From assembly GCF_010015445.1 (NCBI RefSeq), contig NC_053133.1, positions 22,091,922 to 22,155,921 of the forward strand: DNA of 64,000 bases, written 5' to 3'. How positions within the stretch are numbered: the stretch's first letter is position 1; each line of letters opens with the position of its first letter. Both the position numbers and the translations under genes were made by a program. Under the pieces are notes generated by a model that did not search any database, was not told where the DNA came from, and worked only from the letters and a program-made list of their open reading frames with translations. Of the stretch, positions 22,101 to 33,892 are shown piece after piece. The stretch is from Perca fluviatilis (taxonomy: Eukaryota > Chordata > Actinopteri > Perciformes > Percidae).

Positions 22101-22984
22101 ATAAGACACGAGTCTGGGTTTCACTGCATTAACCATATACACACATTTTATACCTTCAATACATCGGGCTATACAACCTTTTCAGTTGTATTAAAAAAAA
22201 AAAACTTGAAATGAATTTTTGACAATTTAATTTTAAGTATATAGAACAAGTAATATTCATATATTTTTTTAAATGTCACATAATTATAAAGCTGCTATAC
22301 ATTGCAAATGTCATCTTACTTTACAGTGATAAGTCAGTCAATAAAAGGTCAGAATTTCAACTAGAGTGCATAAAATCAAGATGAGCACTGTGAAATATGC
22401 AGTTGATATAATTTAATAGTAAGACAATAGGATATAAATTAAAAAGAACGTTTCTAGCCTATTCCTCAATAATGCTATGTAGTTGCAATTAAAAATGGAT
22501 AATAATTCCAAATAGCAGATTCAGAACTGCATGTCAGATTAGACAAGTTTACATTGTAAGCCCTTTAACATACATTGTTTCACTATAAATATCTACATGA
22601 TTGTTAAAATCATCTTATTCCACACTGATTGTACCATATACGTTTCACATTGTTCAAGCTACAAGACAAGTTTTTATGGCTGCACCATTACACCGAATCA
22701 AAAATATTCTAGATATCTTGGGCATTATTAAATACACATTTCCCCCAAAATTTAATTGGCAGATTTAGTATCTTTGGAAACTTTGGGATCTCCACTAGAG
22801 TCCTGTGGGGTTGGCTGCACAGCATGAGTTTGTAATGGGGTTGAACAAATACCAAGTATAACATTTATATATACATATGTAAAGAAAAAGTAAATCGAGT
22901 GGTTGCCTAACAACAAAGAGTGATGATTAATGATGATGTCTATAAAGAGTCAAATCAAACTGTATGACAAACAACCCCCGGTCG
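22101..22984. other. AT-rich intergenic spacer
   Basis: Strongly AT-rich with A and T runs and no reading frame of note. It lies between the 3' ends of the two convergent immune genes and may contain part of the receptor's 3' UTR. Confidence 0.4.
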
Positions 22985-23281
22985 GAGCAACAGTGCCTCT
23001 GCAAAATAGCCTCAGGAAGGAACTTGTTTTGGTGGAACATGTGTACGTTCAAAAGTTGATTTAGTCGTGCAACAGGAAACTGGTCAGATAGTCTAGCTAG
23101 GTGTCTGGATTTACCCTGCAGAGATCTGAGGAGCAGTTAACCATAGTCCTCATAAATCCACCAGAGTTTAAAATTTCAACACAAAGAAAGCGGAAGGGAG
23201 CGGATATCTGGCGTGACATCCGGCGGAATTTGCCAGAGGCACCAGAGCTATCCCGGAAGTGGAACTTCATGGATATAGACT
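22985..23281 (+). repeat. Dispersed repeat, inverted copy at 48984-49270
   Basis: Matching blocks are 'gcctc.ggaaggaacttgttt', 'ggtggaacatgtgtacgtt', 'gtctggatttaccctgcaga' and 'ggaagtggaac.tc.tggat', all found in reverse complement at 48984-49270. The frame at 23101-23283 is inside the repeat and is not a gene. Its right end lies 80 bases beyond the receptor stop codon, so it is probably in that gene's 3' UTR. Confidence 0.8.
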
Positions 23282-23360
23282 AGTGGTAATACAAACCAAC
23301 AAGAAGACTCAAAGCAATGGACTGCGGCTCTAAACCTAACTCTGTAGTACTTCCTTTCCA

Positions 23361-23598
23361 TCACGGTCTGTCCACCAGGAGGAACCTGTTGTCTCCGAGA
23401 TCTTCTCTGGAATTCAGAGCCTGGCGCAGTTTCTCCCAGAACAGTTCAGGGTGCTCCTCTGCTCGAGGCCAGCTCAGGTAGGTCCTCTTCTTCAGCAGCT
23501 TCCTCATGCGGTAGTAAGGAGACAGCTGAGTGGTCGGAATCTCCTCCAGAAACACCAGGATCAGCACATCCTTCTTCTCATCGAACAGACGGAAGCTA
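23361..23598 (-). CDS. TLR last exon (TIR box 3)
   Basis: The exon codes SFRLFDEKKDVLILVFLEEI and continues through an 'RKLLKKRTYLSWP' helix to the FW motif and the end at VDRP, stop TGA at 23361-23363. The acceptor is cctcggag, with a modest pyrimidine tract. Confidence 0.92.
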
Positions 23599-26500
23599 CT
23601 CCGAGGAAAAGGATGGATGGATGAGGAAGAGGACAACACCAGTCATAATATTCTATGTCTTTATCTTTATTTATCAACTAAATGTTTGCAGACCACACGT
23701 TCCTAGATCCCAATGTGTATTCGCAACCCCAAGGTTTTCGATTTACAATGATCAAATAGAACAAATGAGAACAAAATTTAAGTTAGTTATAAGAAATAAT
23801 GTTTGCTTCTTCCTCAAAGTTTCAGACTTGTTTTAGGTTTAACATTATGGTTACGGTGTTCATTATGACAGTGACAACATGGTGTTCGAGATCATAAAAC
23901 TCTACATTTAATTTTGGTTCAGTATCTACAAAAAGTCAAAGTGTGTTTCCATTCACTTCCGTGTGGAAATGGCAAAAATTTCAAATTACCCAGACATATT
24001 GCAAACTTTTTTTTAAACTTCTGTCTGAGGCAAGGCCGTAAGCATGACGTGAACATTTGGGGTGGGGGACCAAATCTGCATAGTTGTAGAATAGCAATAT
24101 ATATTAGCCTATCAATATATTGGGGGGACATTTATAAATGTTGGGGGAGATGTGTCCTCTCCAATATATATATTAGGATTACTGCCTTGGTCTGAGGTAT
24201 AAAAGTTTCAGATCAACATGAAATGGCAAATTACAATGGAATTATTTATCTGTTTATTTTGATGAACCTACTCACAAAATAGTAGTGAATGCACATTCAT
24301 TTGCATTTACTTTGCAGATTCACTGGAAATTTGGCTAAAATGTGCGCTACATTTGGATGGAAACTTGATTTAAGACATTGTCATGTATGAACAAACAAAT
24401 AGGAGTGAGCAGTACTCAGTAAAACATAGTTTCCATTGACTTTGTTAGAAATAGCTGTGGGATAAACTAGACCTGTTCATTCCCCCCCACCCCCCCTCTC
24501 CCCAATGGCTTTGTATTGAAACTGTAAACAGTAGACTAAACAAAACAGTTCATGTAAATGGAATAACTATAAAGATCCCACTTTTATAAGCATATCCGGT
24601 GTTAGACAAATCACACAAACTCACTTCATACAGAGTTTATGAGGTTGTTATATTATATGTTAGTGTTATATGCCACGTGTCAACTCAGGGAAATTTAAAG
24701 TCATGTTACCTGGCCACCTGGATCTCTCTGGAGCACCACTCACTCTCTAGGTATCTGCGACTGATCACACAGATGGTCTTCCTGCTTCCATAGATGGCAT
24801 CCGTGATGTTGTCTATGATGGGTTTACCTGAGGAAGAGAAAAGGAAAAAGGAGAAGAAAAGGCTCAGTAAATATAATCTGTATTCTCCTCATTAGTTCCT
24901 CTGATGGTGCTGTACAAAAAGTACTATGGTGACACCCTCTGGTCTATAGATGAAAGTACAAAACAATTGTTAAGGCTTAAGCACATGAAAGTAACACGCA
25001 CCTTTGTCTGTCGTTAGACACGGATAAAACAATTCCTGCTGGCCAGTTCTCCATGGTATACTGATCACCAGAAACACTGGCATGGTATTGTGGTATTTGG
25101 TATTGGTGGTAATGGTATTTGGCCATAAATCAAAGAATTGGACAAATTAAAACTTAGACTATATGAAACGTTAAGGGATCTCATGTGTATTTCAAATTAC
25201 CGAGATCAACAACTATTTAATGTATTACCATGAAGGAAACAGTTGCTGAGATATTTCTGTCCAGATGACTTCCTCAGTTGAGTTTGTTTTTACCCTATCT
25301 CTAAAAAATCTCAAATACCCATATACCAGCCTCTTTACCCCAATCAGTTTCCAGATTGTCAATGTTGCTTATTTCCCTTGCTCTCCAGCCACCTAAACAC
25401 TGCCATTGATTCTGGACCAACCAACTGACAGCCTGGCATAGCCATCCCCAAAGCCAATCTACTAACATGGCTAAAACATGTGTTTAACACCAGGTGCAAA
25501 GGGCAGTCTCACCTGGCTCGAAGTCTCGGTGGTGCAGACACAATCTCCAGCCCTGCTCCCCTTCCAGTTTTGGCAACAACTCTCTGATGACCCATGGCTC
25601 ATCATGGGTGTTGTAGGAGATGAAGGCATCATACTGATCATGAGCTTGCTTGTTTTTATGCTTTGTCTCAAAGAGCAAAGCCAAGAAGAAGTAGTAGGCG
25701 TAGGCCAGCTGCCACCTCAGGAAATGGTAGGTGAAGGACACCACCATGAACAGGAGTATTGTAAATGTGGTGGAGACATAGTAGATGAATCCAGTGTCCA
25801 CTGTGCATGACCGGACGTCTAGGTCCAACAGTTTCGTATTTTTGAGGTCTGGAGGATAGTTGCACACAAAGTTGTAGGCGTCAAAAACTTGTGTTTGTGT
25901 GTCGTTTAATGCCCACCTTTTGAACCAGGCGTTATCGCAGTCACACGTGAAGCTATTGCCTTGAAGATCCAAGTAAACAAGAGCTGGTGTGGAAGTGAAT
26001 ACTTTCTCAGTTAAAATTGAATATTCATTCTTTCTTGCCTGCAGGAACTCCAGCTTAGTTAGTTTGGCATCTATAAGGAAATCTAGAGACCAAAGACTTG
26101 TTCTAGATACGTAGAGGCTTTTAAGGCTTTGAATTGGGGAAAACAATTCCGGAGAAAGCTCCTTAAGGTCATTTGAGCTAATGTCGAGCGTTTGCAGTCG
26201 AGGCGTGTAATTAAACGTTTCATTGGCCAGGGATAGAAGTTGAATGTTCCTGGCACTAAAATCCAAAAGATTAGTCAAACCTTGCAGGAAGTTGCTAGGC
26301 AGATTGGACTTCCCCCTGCTGTGCTGTCCAGGAATAGCCAATGTCTCCAGATGGGACAGCTGAGAAAATGGTGGATAAGGCAAAGGTGAACTGTCGGAGT
26401 ATTTAATGTGATTGTCCCTCAAATCTAATCTTATTAAATTTATCAGATGATTGAAAGCCCCTTTGTCTAGTGCAGTTTTTTTAATATTATTTGATTGCAG

Positions 26501-28042
26501 CTGAATATCGGTAAGATTAGTCAATCCAATAAAAGCCCCATTTTCAACTTCCTCTATTTGATTTTCATGTAATGACAAGTTCTGGAGGGATTGCAAGCCC
26601 ATAAATTCCCCACGTTTAATGGCCGTCAGTTTATTTCCATTCAAACGCAGTTGTTTAAGATTGGGCAAGTACTTTTTGAAAGCACCGTTTAATTTGGAGA
26701 GGGTGTTGTTCTGTAGCTTTAAAACTCGCAATCGTATTAAATCCTCGAAAACACACTCTTGTAGAGCTGAGATAAAATTCTGATTAAGGCTGAGCTCTCT
26801 GAGCTTTGTCAGTTTGGTGAAATCATTACATTTAAGTGTGCTGATGTTATTCTTGCTGAGATCCAGCTCTTCAAGAGTTGGTAGATTCCTCAAATCACCT
26901 GGAACAGATGTGAGTTTGTTGTGATTCAGACTCAAGATCCTTAAACCGTGAAGAGATCTGAAGGCCTGGTCATCAATATGTTTTATTAAATTGTTTGATA
27001 AATCAACCTCTTTTACGTTAATACACAACTGGAAGAAATTTGAATGGACATAAGAGAGTCTGTTCCGTTGAAGTTGGAGTGCGGACAACGTTGGGATGGT
27101 GCAGGAAATGTTGATTACAGCTGAAAGGTTTGTATGTTTCATTGCATTCATCCTCAGAGAACTCAGTGAGGAGTTGAAGGTGTCTCGTAATGTTTCCATG
27201 TCATCAGAAGTTATTTGAAGCCCGCTAATATCAAGAGTAGACACTCGACTAAGAAAAGTCTTGTTGTGCACGTCCCATTTCATCCGTAGCTTTGTAGAAG
27301 AGCCGCCGATGTTTAACCAGGCGAGATTTGGAAAAACATCTGCAGTGATCCTAAAGACTGCAATTGGATTTTGAGACAAATCAAGGGAAGCAAGTTTTAG
27401 TGAGCTGTTTGTCAGTTCCCACGACTGAAAAGTGGTTAAATCGTTGTTTTTGACTACCAGCTCCCGTAGATTTGGCAGATGCTGTAGTATAGTATGAACT
27501 TGTGTTATGTGGTGCAGTTTGTTGTTGGAGATGTCCAAAAATGTCAAGCTTGTCAAGGATTTAAAAGAGGTGGATGCCACTGCTCTGATGTGATTTCTGT
27601 ACAATCTGAGCTCTGTGAGGTTGCTCAAACCATCAAAAAGATCATCTCTAAGTTGAACAAGTTTATTATTATTTAGATTTAACTTCTTGAGGGAAATCAG
27701 ATTGGCAAAGGTGCCTGGAGCTATCTGGTCAATTAAATTGCGTTTCAGGTCTAACTGCGTCAAAACTGATAGAGTTTTGAAATCTGATGCTTGTATTTTT
27801 TTAATCTTGTTCACAGACAAGTCCAAACCGTTCACCGTTGAGGGAATATCTTGTGGAACCGTTGTGAGTTTACTCCCGGAACATATGGCGACATTGTAAC
27901 TGATTCGGCAATACTTCAGTGAAAATCCTGTGACCAGAACAAGAAAACTGCTGATATTTAGCAAGAGAAAAATAACACTCAGTTTAAAACATCCAGTTCC
28001 TCCTTTTGGTATCATTTTGTCCTCTTTCACTCCACGACCCAT
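23361..28042 (-). CDS. TLR11-family Toll-like receptor (TLR13/22/23-like)
   Basis: Joined exons 28042-25513, 24827-24710 and 23598-23361 give 961 residues with consistent phases and GT-AG introns. A signal or leader hydrophobic stretch lies at about 18-40, followed by more than twenty leucine-rich repeats (many LxxLxLxxN units). An LRR C-terminal cap with CDC and further Cys lies at about 697-748, a membrane helix at about 751-774, and a TIR domain from about 800. TIR box 1 is YDAFISYNTHDEPW, box 2 CLHHRDFEPGKPI with the RD..PG core, and box 3 is an FW pair near the end. Such receptors sense microbial nucleic acid or related ligands and signal through MyD88-type adaptors to NF-kB. The family is enlarged in fish; length and introns within the TIR fit the TLR22/23 group, but the exact member cannot be fixed by eye. 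A second in-frame Met (residue 10) might be the true start. Confidence 0.93.
24710..24827 (-). CDS. TLR exon 2 of TIR domain
   Basis: The 118-base exon codes KPIIDNITDAIYGSRKTICV followed by ISRRYLESEWCSREIQVA. The acceptor is cctcag and the donor GTAACA. It is too short for ordinary open-frame detection but reads cleanly in phase between its neighbours. Confidence 0.93.
25513..28042 (-). CDS. TLR exon with ectodomain, membrane helix and TIR boxes 1-2
   Basis: The 2530-base exon starts with ATG at 28042 (context aaaATGg). It codes residues 1-843 plus one base and ends after FEPG-coding sequence at a GTGAGA donor (25512-25507). Reading past the donor gives a false 852-residue open frame. NxS/T sequons are frequent in the repeats. 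Confidence 0.93.
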
Positions 28043-29160
28043 TTTAAAATCTTCTTTAGAACAAAGAATTGCAGTTTCTCAACATATAGTCCACCTGGTA
28101 AAACTGCAGAAGGTGATTCTGAAAATCCAATAAAACAAAGACCGTCAAGGACAGTAACAAACAACAAACACTCACACTCAAATCTCACACACTCACACAA
28201 ATGATATCATAAATGATCACCACACGTAGGTGCAGTATCTAAGCTCAGACAGTTTATTTTACCTCATTATAAATGATTAAGACTCACTAATGGCTTCTGA
28301 TACTCACTGTGTCACACAAAGAACTGCCGATTAATCACTGATGTCGTAGCCATGGAATGCTGTAGTTTAATTATCTTCCTTTTGTTCGAATAAAATGTTC
28401 CTCTCAGATCAAAAGGGTGCAACTGATATCTCTTACCATGTAATATACAGTGTACATGAGAAACATGTTGGCCTCGAGCCTTAACATCTTTCCTCTGCCT
28501 GTCGTCTCTGTCCCCTTTCGTGCAGCTCGAGTGAGGAAGTGAGAGTAGATGGCAGGGCGGGCTTGTTCAGCAGCAACAGAAATTTTAGATGAACTGTATA
28601 TTGAAGACTTTCAGCTTTTTTTATTAGTTGTCTCAGGATGCTGAATTCACCATCATCTACCGTGTAGATGTTGATTGTATGTAAACATCCATTAATACAT
28701 TCCTGAGAGAAATTTAGAAGACCTCTAATACGTCTAAGATTTTAATGTTAATACCCTTTATGAAAATTAGTAAGCCAAACTCTATTTCCTCTTTTACTTC
28801 TTTTTAATGACTCAAACAGGGACTTGATGTTTTAGCCACTTCTTCTAAAAAGAAACCTAATGACTAATGCAAATCCAGTGTGAGAGTGACCACAAAATAA
28901 CCAACACTTCCTCTTCTCTGCTGTCTGTTAGATAACCTAAATTATCTCCATCAGCCAGAGAAAAGTTTAGACATTTTTACTGCTCAAATTCATTAAAGCA
29001 ACATGAGGTAGCGTCGTGGTGCATTAGTAAACAGGTGTAGGGGGAGACTAGGTGTGAGCTTGAGTAATGACATTGACGGTAATTAGTTTTTGTGTGATAC
29101 TCAAGGTGGGTTCAAAGCCGACAAGGATTACAATATTATCAGCTTTCAAAGTAAACATTT
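28043..29160. other. Upstream region of the TLR gene
   Basis: It probably holds the 5' untranslated exon(s) and promoter. A pyrimidine-rich stretch ending in AG (minus strand, about 28060) could be an acceptor for an upstream non-coding exon. A GC-richer patch near 28500-28570 is a candidate promoter area. Neither can be confirmed from the sequence. Confidence 0.35.
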
Positions 29161-29745
29161 CAGTTGTGATTACCGGAAGTATTGTGATAATTTACTGACG
29201 TAAATGTAATACCACAGTCAAAGTTCTGCATTTAAAAGTAGAAGTAAAATTACAAAAGCATGAGTGCCCGGATAGCTCAGTTGGTAGAGCAGGCACCCAT
29301 ATATAGAGGTTTCCACTGTGATGTATTGGACCTGGGTTCAACTCTGACCTGCGGCCCTTTGCTGCATGTTATTCTTCCCTCTCTCTCCCCTTTCATTTTT
29401 TTCAGCTGTCCTGTAAATAAAAGCCTAAAAATGCCCCAAAAATAATCATAAAAAAAGTACTAAAGTATAAGCATCAAAATATACTTAAAATACAAAGTAG
29501 TACACATTATGGAGCAGAATGGTCTGTTTCAGAATAACATAGGTCATATATTTGTAATAATAATGTATGAGTTGAATTTATTTTGTATCAGTAATCTGAA
29601 TCTGCAAAGTAATTAGTAACTAAAGCTGATAAATAAATTCAGTGAAAAATAATATTTGATTGCCCCCAAAAATGTAGTGAAGTAGAAGTATAAAACAGAA
29701 TTGCAAAGTACTTGAGTAAATGTGCTTACATTCCCCCATACAAAC
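29161..29745. repeat. MITE-like repeat interrupted by a SINE
   Basis: Both sides of the SINE carry text of the family found at 54599-55102 ('gtaataccacag', 'aaaagtagaagtaaaa', 'atgtagtgaagtagaagtat', 'aagtacttgagtaaatgtgc'). The SINE at about 29264-29450 is inserted in the middle. Outer ends are diverged and not defined. Confidence 0.6.
29264..29450 (+). mobile_element. tRNA-derived SINE
   Basis: The head contains an A box (ATAGCTCAGTTGGTAGAGC) and a B box (GGGTTCAACTC), as in a tRNA promoter for RNA polymerase III. The body has 'gcggccctttgctgcatgtt' and a CT-rich run, and the tail has 'aataaaagcctaaaaatgcc' ending A-rich. This is a common percomorph SINE type. The tRNA part cannot fold into a proper cloverleaf, so it is not a tRNA gene. 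A second, truncated copy is at 53490-53645. Confidence 0.85.
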
Positions 29746-29933
29746 CTTGCCAGTCAAGTGACTGAGTCCTGAAAACTTACAACCCTTTTGACGTTGATCC
29801 TTCTGAAACTACTGTGAGTTCTTTTGTAAACAGTTTGAGCTGGAAAAGGTTTTATAAGCCAGACATTTTAGTATTCAGTATGTTATGGAGTAGAATGCCA
29901 AGTCTTTTCTGAATCATTGGTGTTACTTTGAAA

Positions 29934-30096
29934 GGTAACACTTTACTTGAAGGTATCTACATAAGAGTGACATGATACTGTCATGAACGTGTCATAAACA
30001 TTATAAACAAGTCATGAACATTCATGACATAACGCTTCTGACACGTTCATGACAGTGTCATGTCACTCTTATGTAGATACCTTCAAGTAAAGTGTA
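29934..30096. mobile_element. Palindromic fold-back MITE
   Basis: Starts GGTAACACTTTACTTGAAGG and ends with its near-perfect reverse complement. The arms (about 75 bases each, including 'tatctacataagagtgacat') surround a small loop near 30010. The flanks 'ctttgaaa' and 'ctttaaaa' look like a diverged 8-bp target duplication, which suggests a hAT-driven element. Confidence 0.85.
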
Positions 30097-30655
30097 ACCC
30101 TTTAAAATGTAGATATACAGTCAAATTGGTTGCCTGGCATCGCTGGACTAATTCGCAAATGCATATCTGCCAGATCAAATAAAACATAAGCTTGCAGATT
30201 AATCTGGTTTCCAGGCCTGTTAGTGCAATAACTAAAAAAAATTCCATTTTGATTAAACAGTATTTCAAAATACTAGTTGTGTCATGAGGGACATTTTGCT
30301 TCTCTATGGCTGATTGACGTCACACAACAGTGAGTCATCTTGCTTCAAAACATAACTTAATTTCACCTTCTTAATGTTTGCAAAACATATGCTATTGCAC
30401 AATTAGCCAAATATTTTTGGTTTTAGCTGGAATCCGGTGCTGATTTGTAGATGTCAACATTCATCTCTCTTCACTAAGGGTGATTTCTTTCACATATAAT
30501 TTAATAATGTACTGTATAATTGCTACAAATTAACTACATTTACATGTGTTGTAATATTTGGTCATTTTGTGTGCACAGAAAAAGACAAGCCAGCAGTACA
30601 TAAAAAAATAAAGTGTCATTTGTTGAGGGACCCTGTAACATCAGTGTGGGAAAAT
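30097..30655. other. Unrecognised AT-rich stretch
   Basis: No gene or defined repeat was recognised; only short open frames occur. Confidence 0.35.
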
Positions 30656-32120
30656 GAAGTGTTATGAATGCTCATTAGTGGGAATGCTGTTCTACAGCAT
30701 TCCAACTATTGTTATTCGGTTCTTTATAAACTTTTTATTCCCTCTTCCGTAAGGTTTTTGGCTCTGTGTAACTTCTGCATACTTTGAGCTATTAAAACCA
30801 TTCAACTTTTCAAATGTTCAGCTCTTTCAGCTAATGATGGACTTCTTCAACTTTTTTTCTACTATTTACACTTAAAATTTTAAGCTTTTTAACACTTTTT
30901 TTAACATTGAAGTGAATGAGAGCATGCTTCAACTTCTTAAAATCTTCTTCTGCTCCCAAAAGTTTCAGCTCCTTCATACTTTCACCTATAGACGCCAAAC
31001 AAACTTTAAAATGTTTACAAAATATTCAGCTATCCGGCTTTATCTTTTCAGTTTGATATCTTTTACAGTTTTTGTGAAAAAGCTGTTTAAGTTTAGTGAT
31101 CTTTTCAGGATTTTTTATCGATTAAACAGAGTGTGTATTGCGTGAGCTAGAGTGGATGATGTCATAGCTACAGCACAGAGCCTTAAAAAAATTATCTTTG
31201 TCCCTTCTCTATAAATTGTTCTCACGCCCACAATATTTACTTGTCATACACAATTTATACATCAAAACGTAGCTATTTTTGTCTAGTTTCAGACAATGGG
31301 CTCAGTTTTGTGATACGCCTTTTACTTTTGGCTGGTTGAGCTTCCAAATGACAACAGTTCAGCACTTTTGTCCATCCACCCTCCTGTATAACATTCTTCA
31401 CATTTCCAAGCAAAATGCAGAACGAACCACTTTTTTAAATCGCTGATATGCCCACATTTTTATGTTTATCCATATACATTTTATACCGATACGTTCACAA
31501 AGGCCTTGTGGTGCTCAGGATGACGTAATTTGACTGATAGCAGTTATCGTTTTGCCAGTCTCAGCCTTTATTTGAGAGCTCGCTCTCAGTGTCTCTCAAT
31601 AGCTGCTGCACAGCACAGCTGACAGTTTCAGCAGGTGACACGCTCGTTAATTAACTGATTACACATCTGATAATAAGTCTTTTTAGTCAATGTATTGAAA
31701 CTTTTGACAGTATTCCAGTTTAACTTCCATCTTTTCTACAAATGTATTTCAGCTCTTAACTTATGTGCAGTTCAGCTTCCAACTTCCAAGTTTTTCAGCA
31801 GTGTAGTGCAATGCATTTGAGATTTTTCAAACTATTTGTTCCATATTTCTGCATTCTCATAAATGTTTCTCACAGCATTTGTAAGTCTTCCATACTTATT
31901 CATAATTCCAGTTAGAAAATAAATTAGTTTATACATTAGTGGTGTTATTCAACTTTTCAATGATATTCATACTTATTAAACCAATTTCCACCTTTTCAAC
32001 TATTCTCACTACTTCAACTTCTTCTTACGGATTTAAGCTATTCACCCAGTATTATGACCATTCCTGTAAAGTGGTTAAAGATTGTGAACAATGCAATAAC
32101 AATAATAAGAATACAAGCAG
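30656..32120. repeat. Possible interspersed element rich in 'ttcaactttt' and 'ttcagct'
   Basis: A 23-base hairpin at about 30690-30712 (GGAATGCTG...CAGCATTCC) begins a 1.4-kb stretch with recurring 'cttcaacttttt', 'tttcagct' and 'cttccaactt' words. I recognise this style from dispersed fish repeats, but the class and right end are not clear. There is no coding capacity. Confidence 0.4.
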
Positions 32121-33843
32121 ACCACAGAACATTTTGACTAATTTTATTGATGTAATGTAATCTGTCTGAATTCGTACTAATGTGTTTCTTGTTTGATATT
32201 GTATATTGTAATATTTTTCTGTTTTGCATTATCTTGTAAGTTGTTGTTTTCCTGCCTCGGGACTACAGGTGGAAATTAGCATTTATGCTATAACCTGGCT
32301 CATTTACAGTCTGTACAGAAATGTTAGATTGTTCATTAATGTGCACTGTCCCGAATAAATAAATAAAAAAAAAAAAGAAAGAAAGGGACTAATCCTCTTG
32401 AAACACAATACTTAACACTACTTCAAAGGTGAAATGTACCTTGCTTGAATTCCAGTTCAGTGATTTGTATGTATTTCACAAGTCCAGTGAGGTGTAATGT
32501 TTGGTAACACTTGATTTCTGTATTTGGTTCTCTCTTCAATCTGTTCTTTATGCTATGCTAAAGTTAACTGGCTGCTCGTTCTATCTTCACATTTAGCGTA
32601 CACACATGATGTGGTATCGATCTTCTCATCTAACTCCCGGAAGAAAATGAGTAAGCATATTTCCAAAAACGTTGAGCAATTGCGCTAAGTTATTACAGCT
32701 AAGTAAGACTAAGCACTCACTCTTGGTGTACTCATTTTAACAAGACTAGAGCCTACAGCCGTACTCACTATTCTAAACTCGCTGTGCTATGTGCACTAAA
32801 ATGCTAACTTTAGCGTGCTAACATGCTTACAGTGACAACAGCGCTGCATTCAAATGGGGTCGGGTTTACCTTGTTCACGAGAAGAGTTCACATGAACGCT
32901 CGCTAGTTTGCTAAATTGTTAGCTAATAGCTGCCTTCTTTGCCGTTGCCTAGCAGCGTTGTTCTTAGGCCTTAACTACTTCAACACCAAGTATAACGTGT
33001 ACACGACTTCACATTCCTAACCATTAGCTTGAGTTCCATTTAAAGTTTAGGCACAGTATAAAGTTTCTTAGTTTACTGGGTTTGCCTGCTAACATTTGAT
33101 AATTAATTAGCAATAAAGCCAAAATACAGCTGAGGGAATTATTTTGGGAATTACGTTGACCTGCAGTTGGCAATAGATGAAAGGTCAGGAAAATATTTGT
33201 ACCAGCTTTCATGGCAATCTATCCAATTGTTATTGAGACTTTTTACTAAAAAAAATAAAATAAATCAACCTCAGGGTGATGCTAGTGAGGAAAAGTCTGG
33301 GGATCACCAAAGTCAGTGGGTTTCATCTTCACCTTGGCCAGGAGAAAACACAGAGTAGCAAAAATCAGAGGATCAAAGTCCAGCCATGAGTTAGGAAAAC
33401 TAGTCATTGCTTTTATTTCCCGCAGGTTTAACCCCACTTCAAAATTTCTCAAGTAACATCAGATACTTGAGTCCCAATAAAAAAAAAAAAATTAAAAAAC
33501 AGAATAGTCTTCATTACACCAGTTCTCAGGTCTCTGCAATAGCTCCCAGTGTGTCAAAGAGAGCTGTTTCTCACCACGTGACCAACATCAACAACACTAG
33601 TCACCAGCAGAGGTCTCTATTGGGACACAAAACTGTAGCCGTCACTGCTTTACTGGCTTTATGCTGTCTGTGCATACATCCACCTACAGAGGAGATCACA
33701 CTGCACTGAATCAAATGGAAAGATCTGATTTGATCTTCAGTACTTGTATCTTTTCCCTTTGCTATTTTTGAACTGTGTGTGCAATGCACTGAAATGTAAT
33801 GTGTGGGTGTGTGAAATGCTTTAAGGGAGAGTAGGTTCTCCTT

Positions 33844-33845
<2 letters not shown>
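32121..33845. other. Unrecognised non-coding stretch
   Basis: AT-rich with a few 'gctaac' and 'ctaactttagc' words near 32560-32960. No gene, RNA or bounded repeat could be supported. Confidence 0.35.

Positions 33846-33880
<35 letters not shown>
33846..33880. repeat. (AC)n microsatellite
   Basis: Seventeen AC units followed by tatacacacaca. Confidence 0.95.

Positions 33881-33892
<12 letters not shown>

Noticed and set aside
25484..25512. Last nine codons of the 852-residue open frame as part of the TLR
   Set aside because: A consensus donor lies at 25512 and the next exon continues the TIR domain in phase, so these codons are intronic in the normal mRNA.
29266..29345. Possible tRNA gene
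   Set aside because: It has A and B boxes, but the stems do not pair into a cloverleaf, and a SINE body and tail follow directly; a second copy exists at 53.5 kb.
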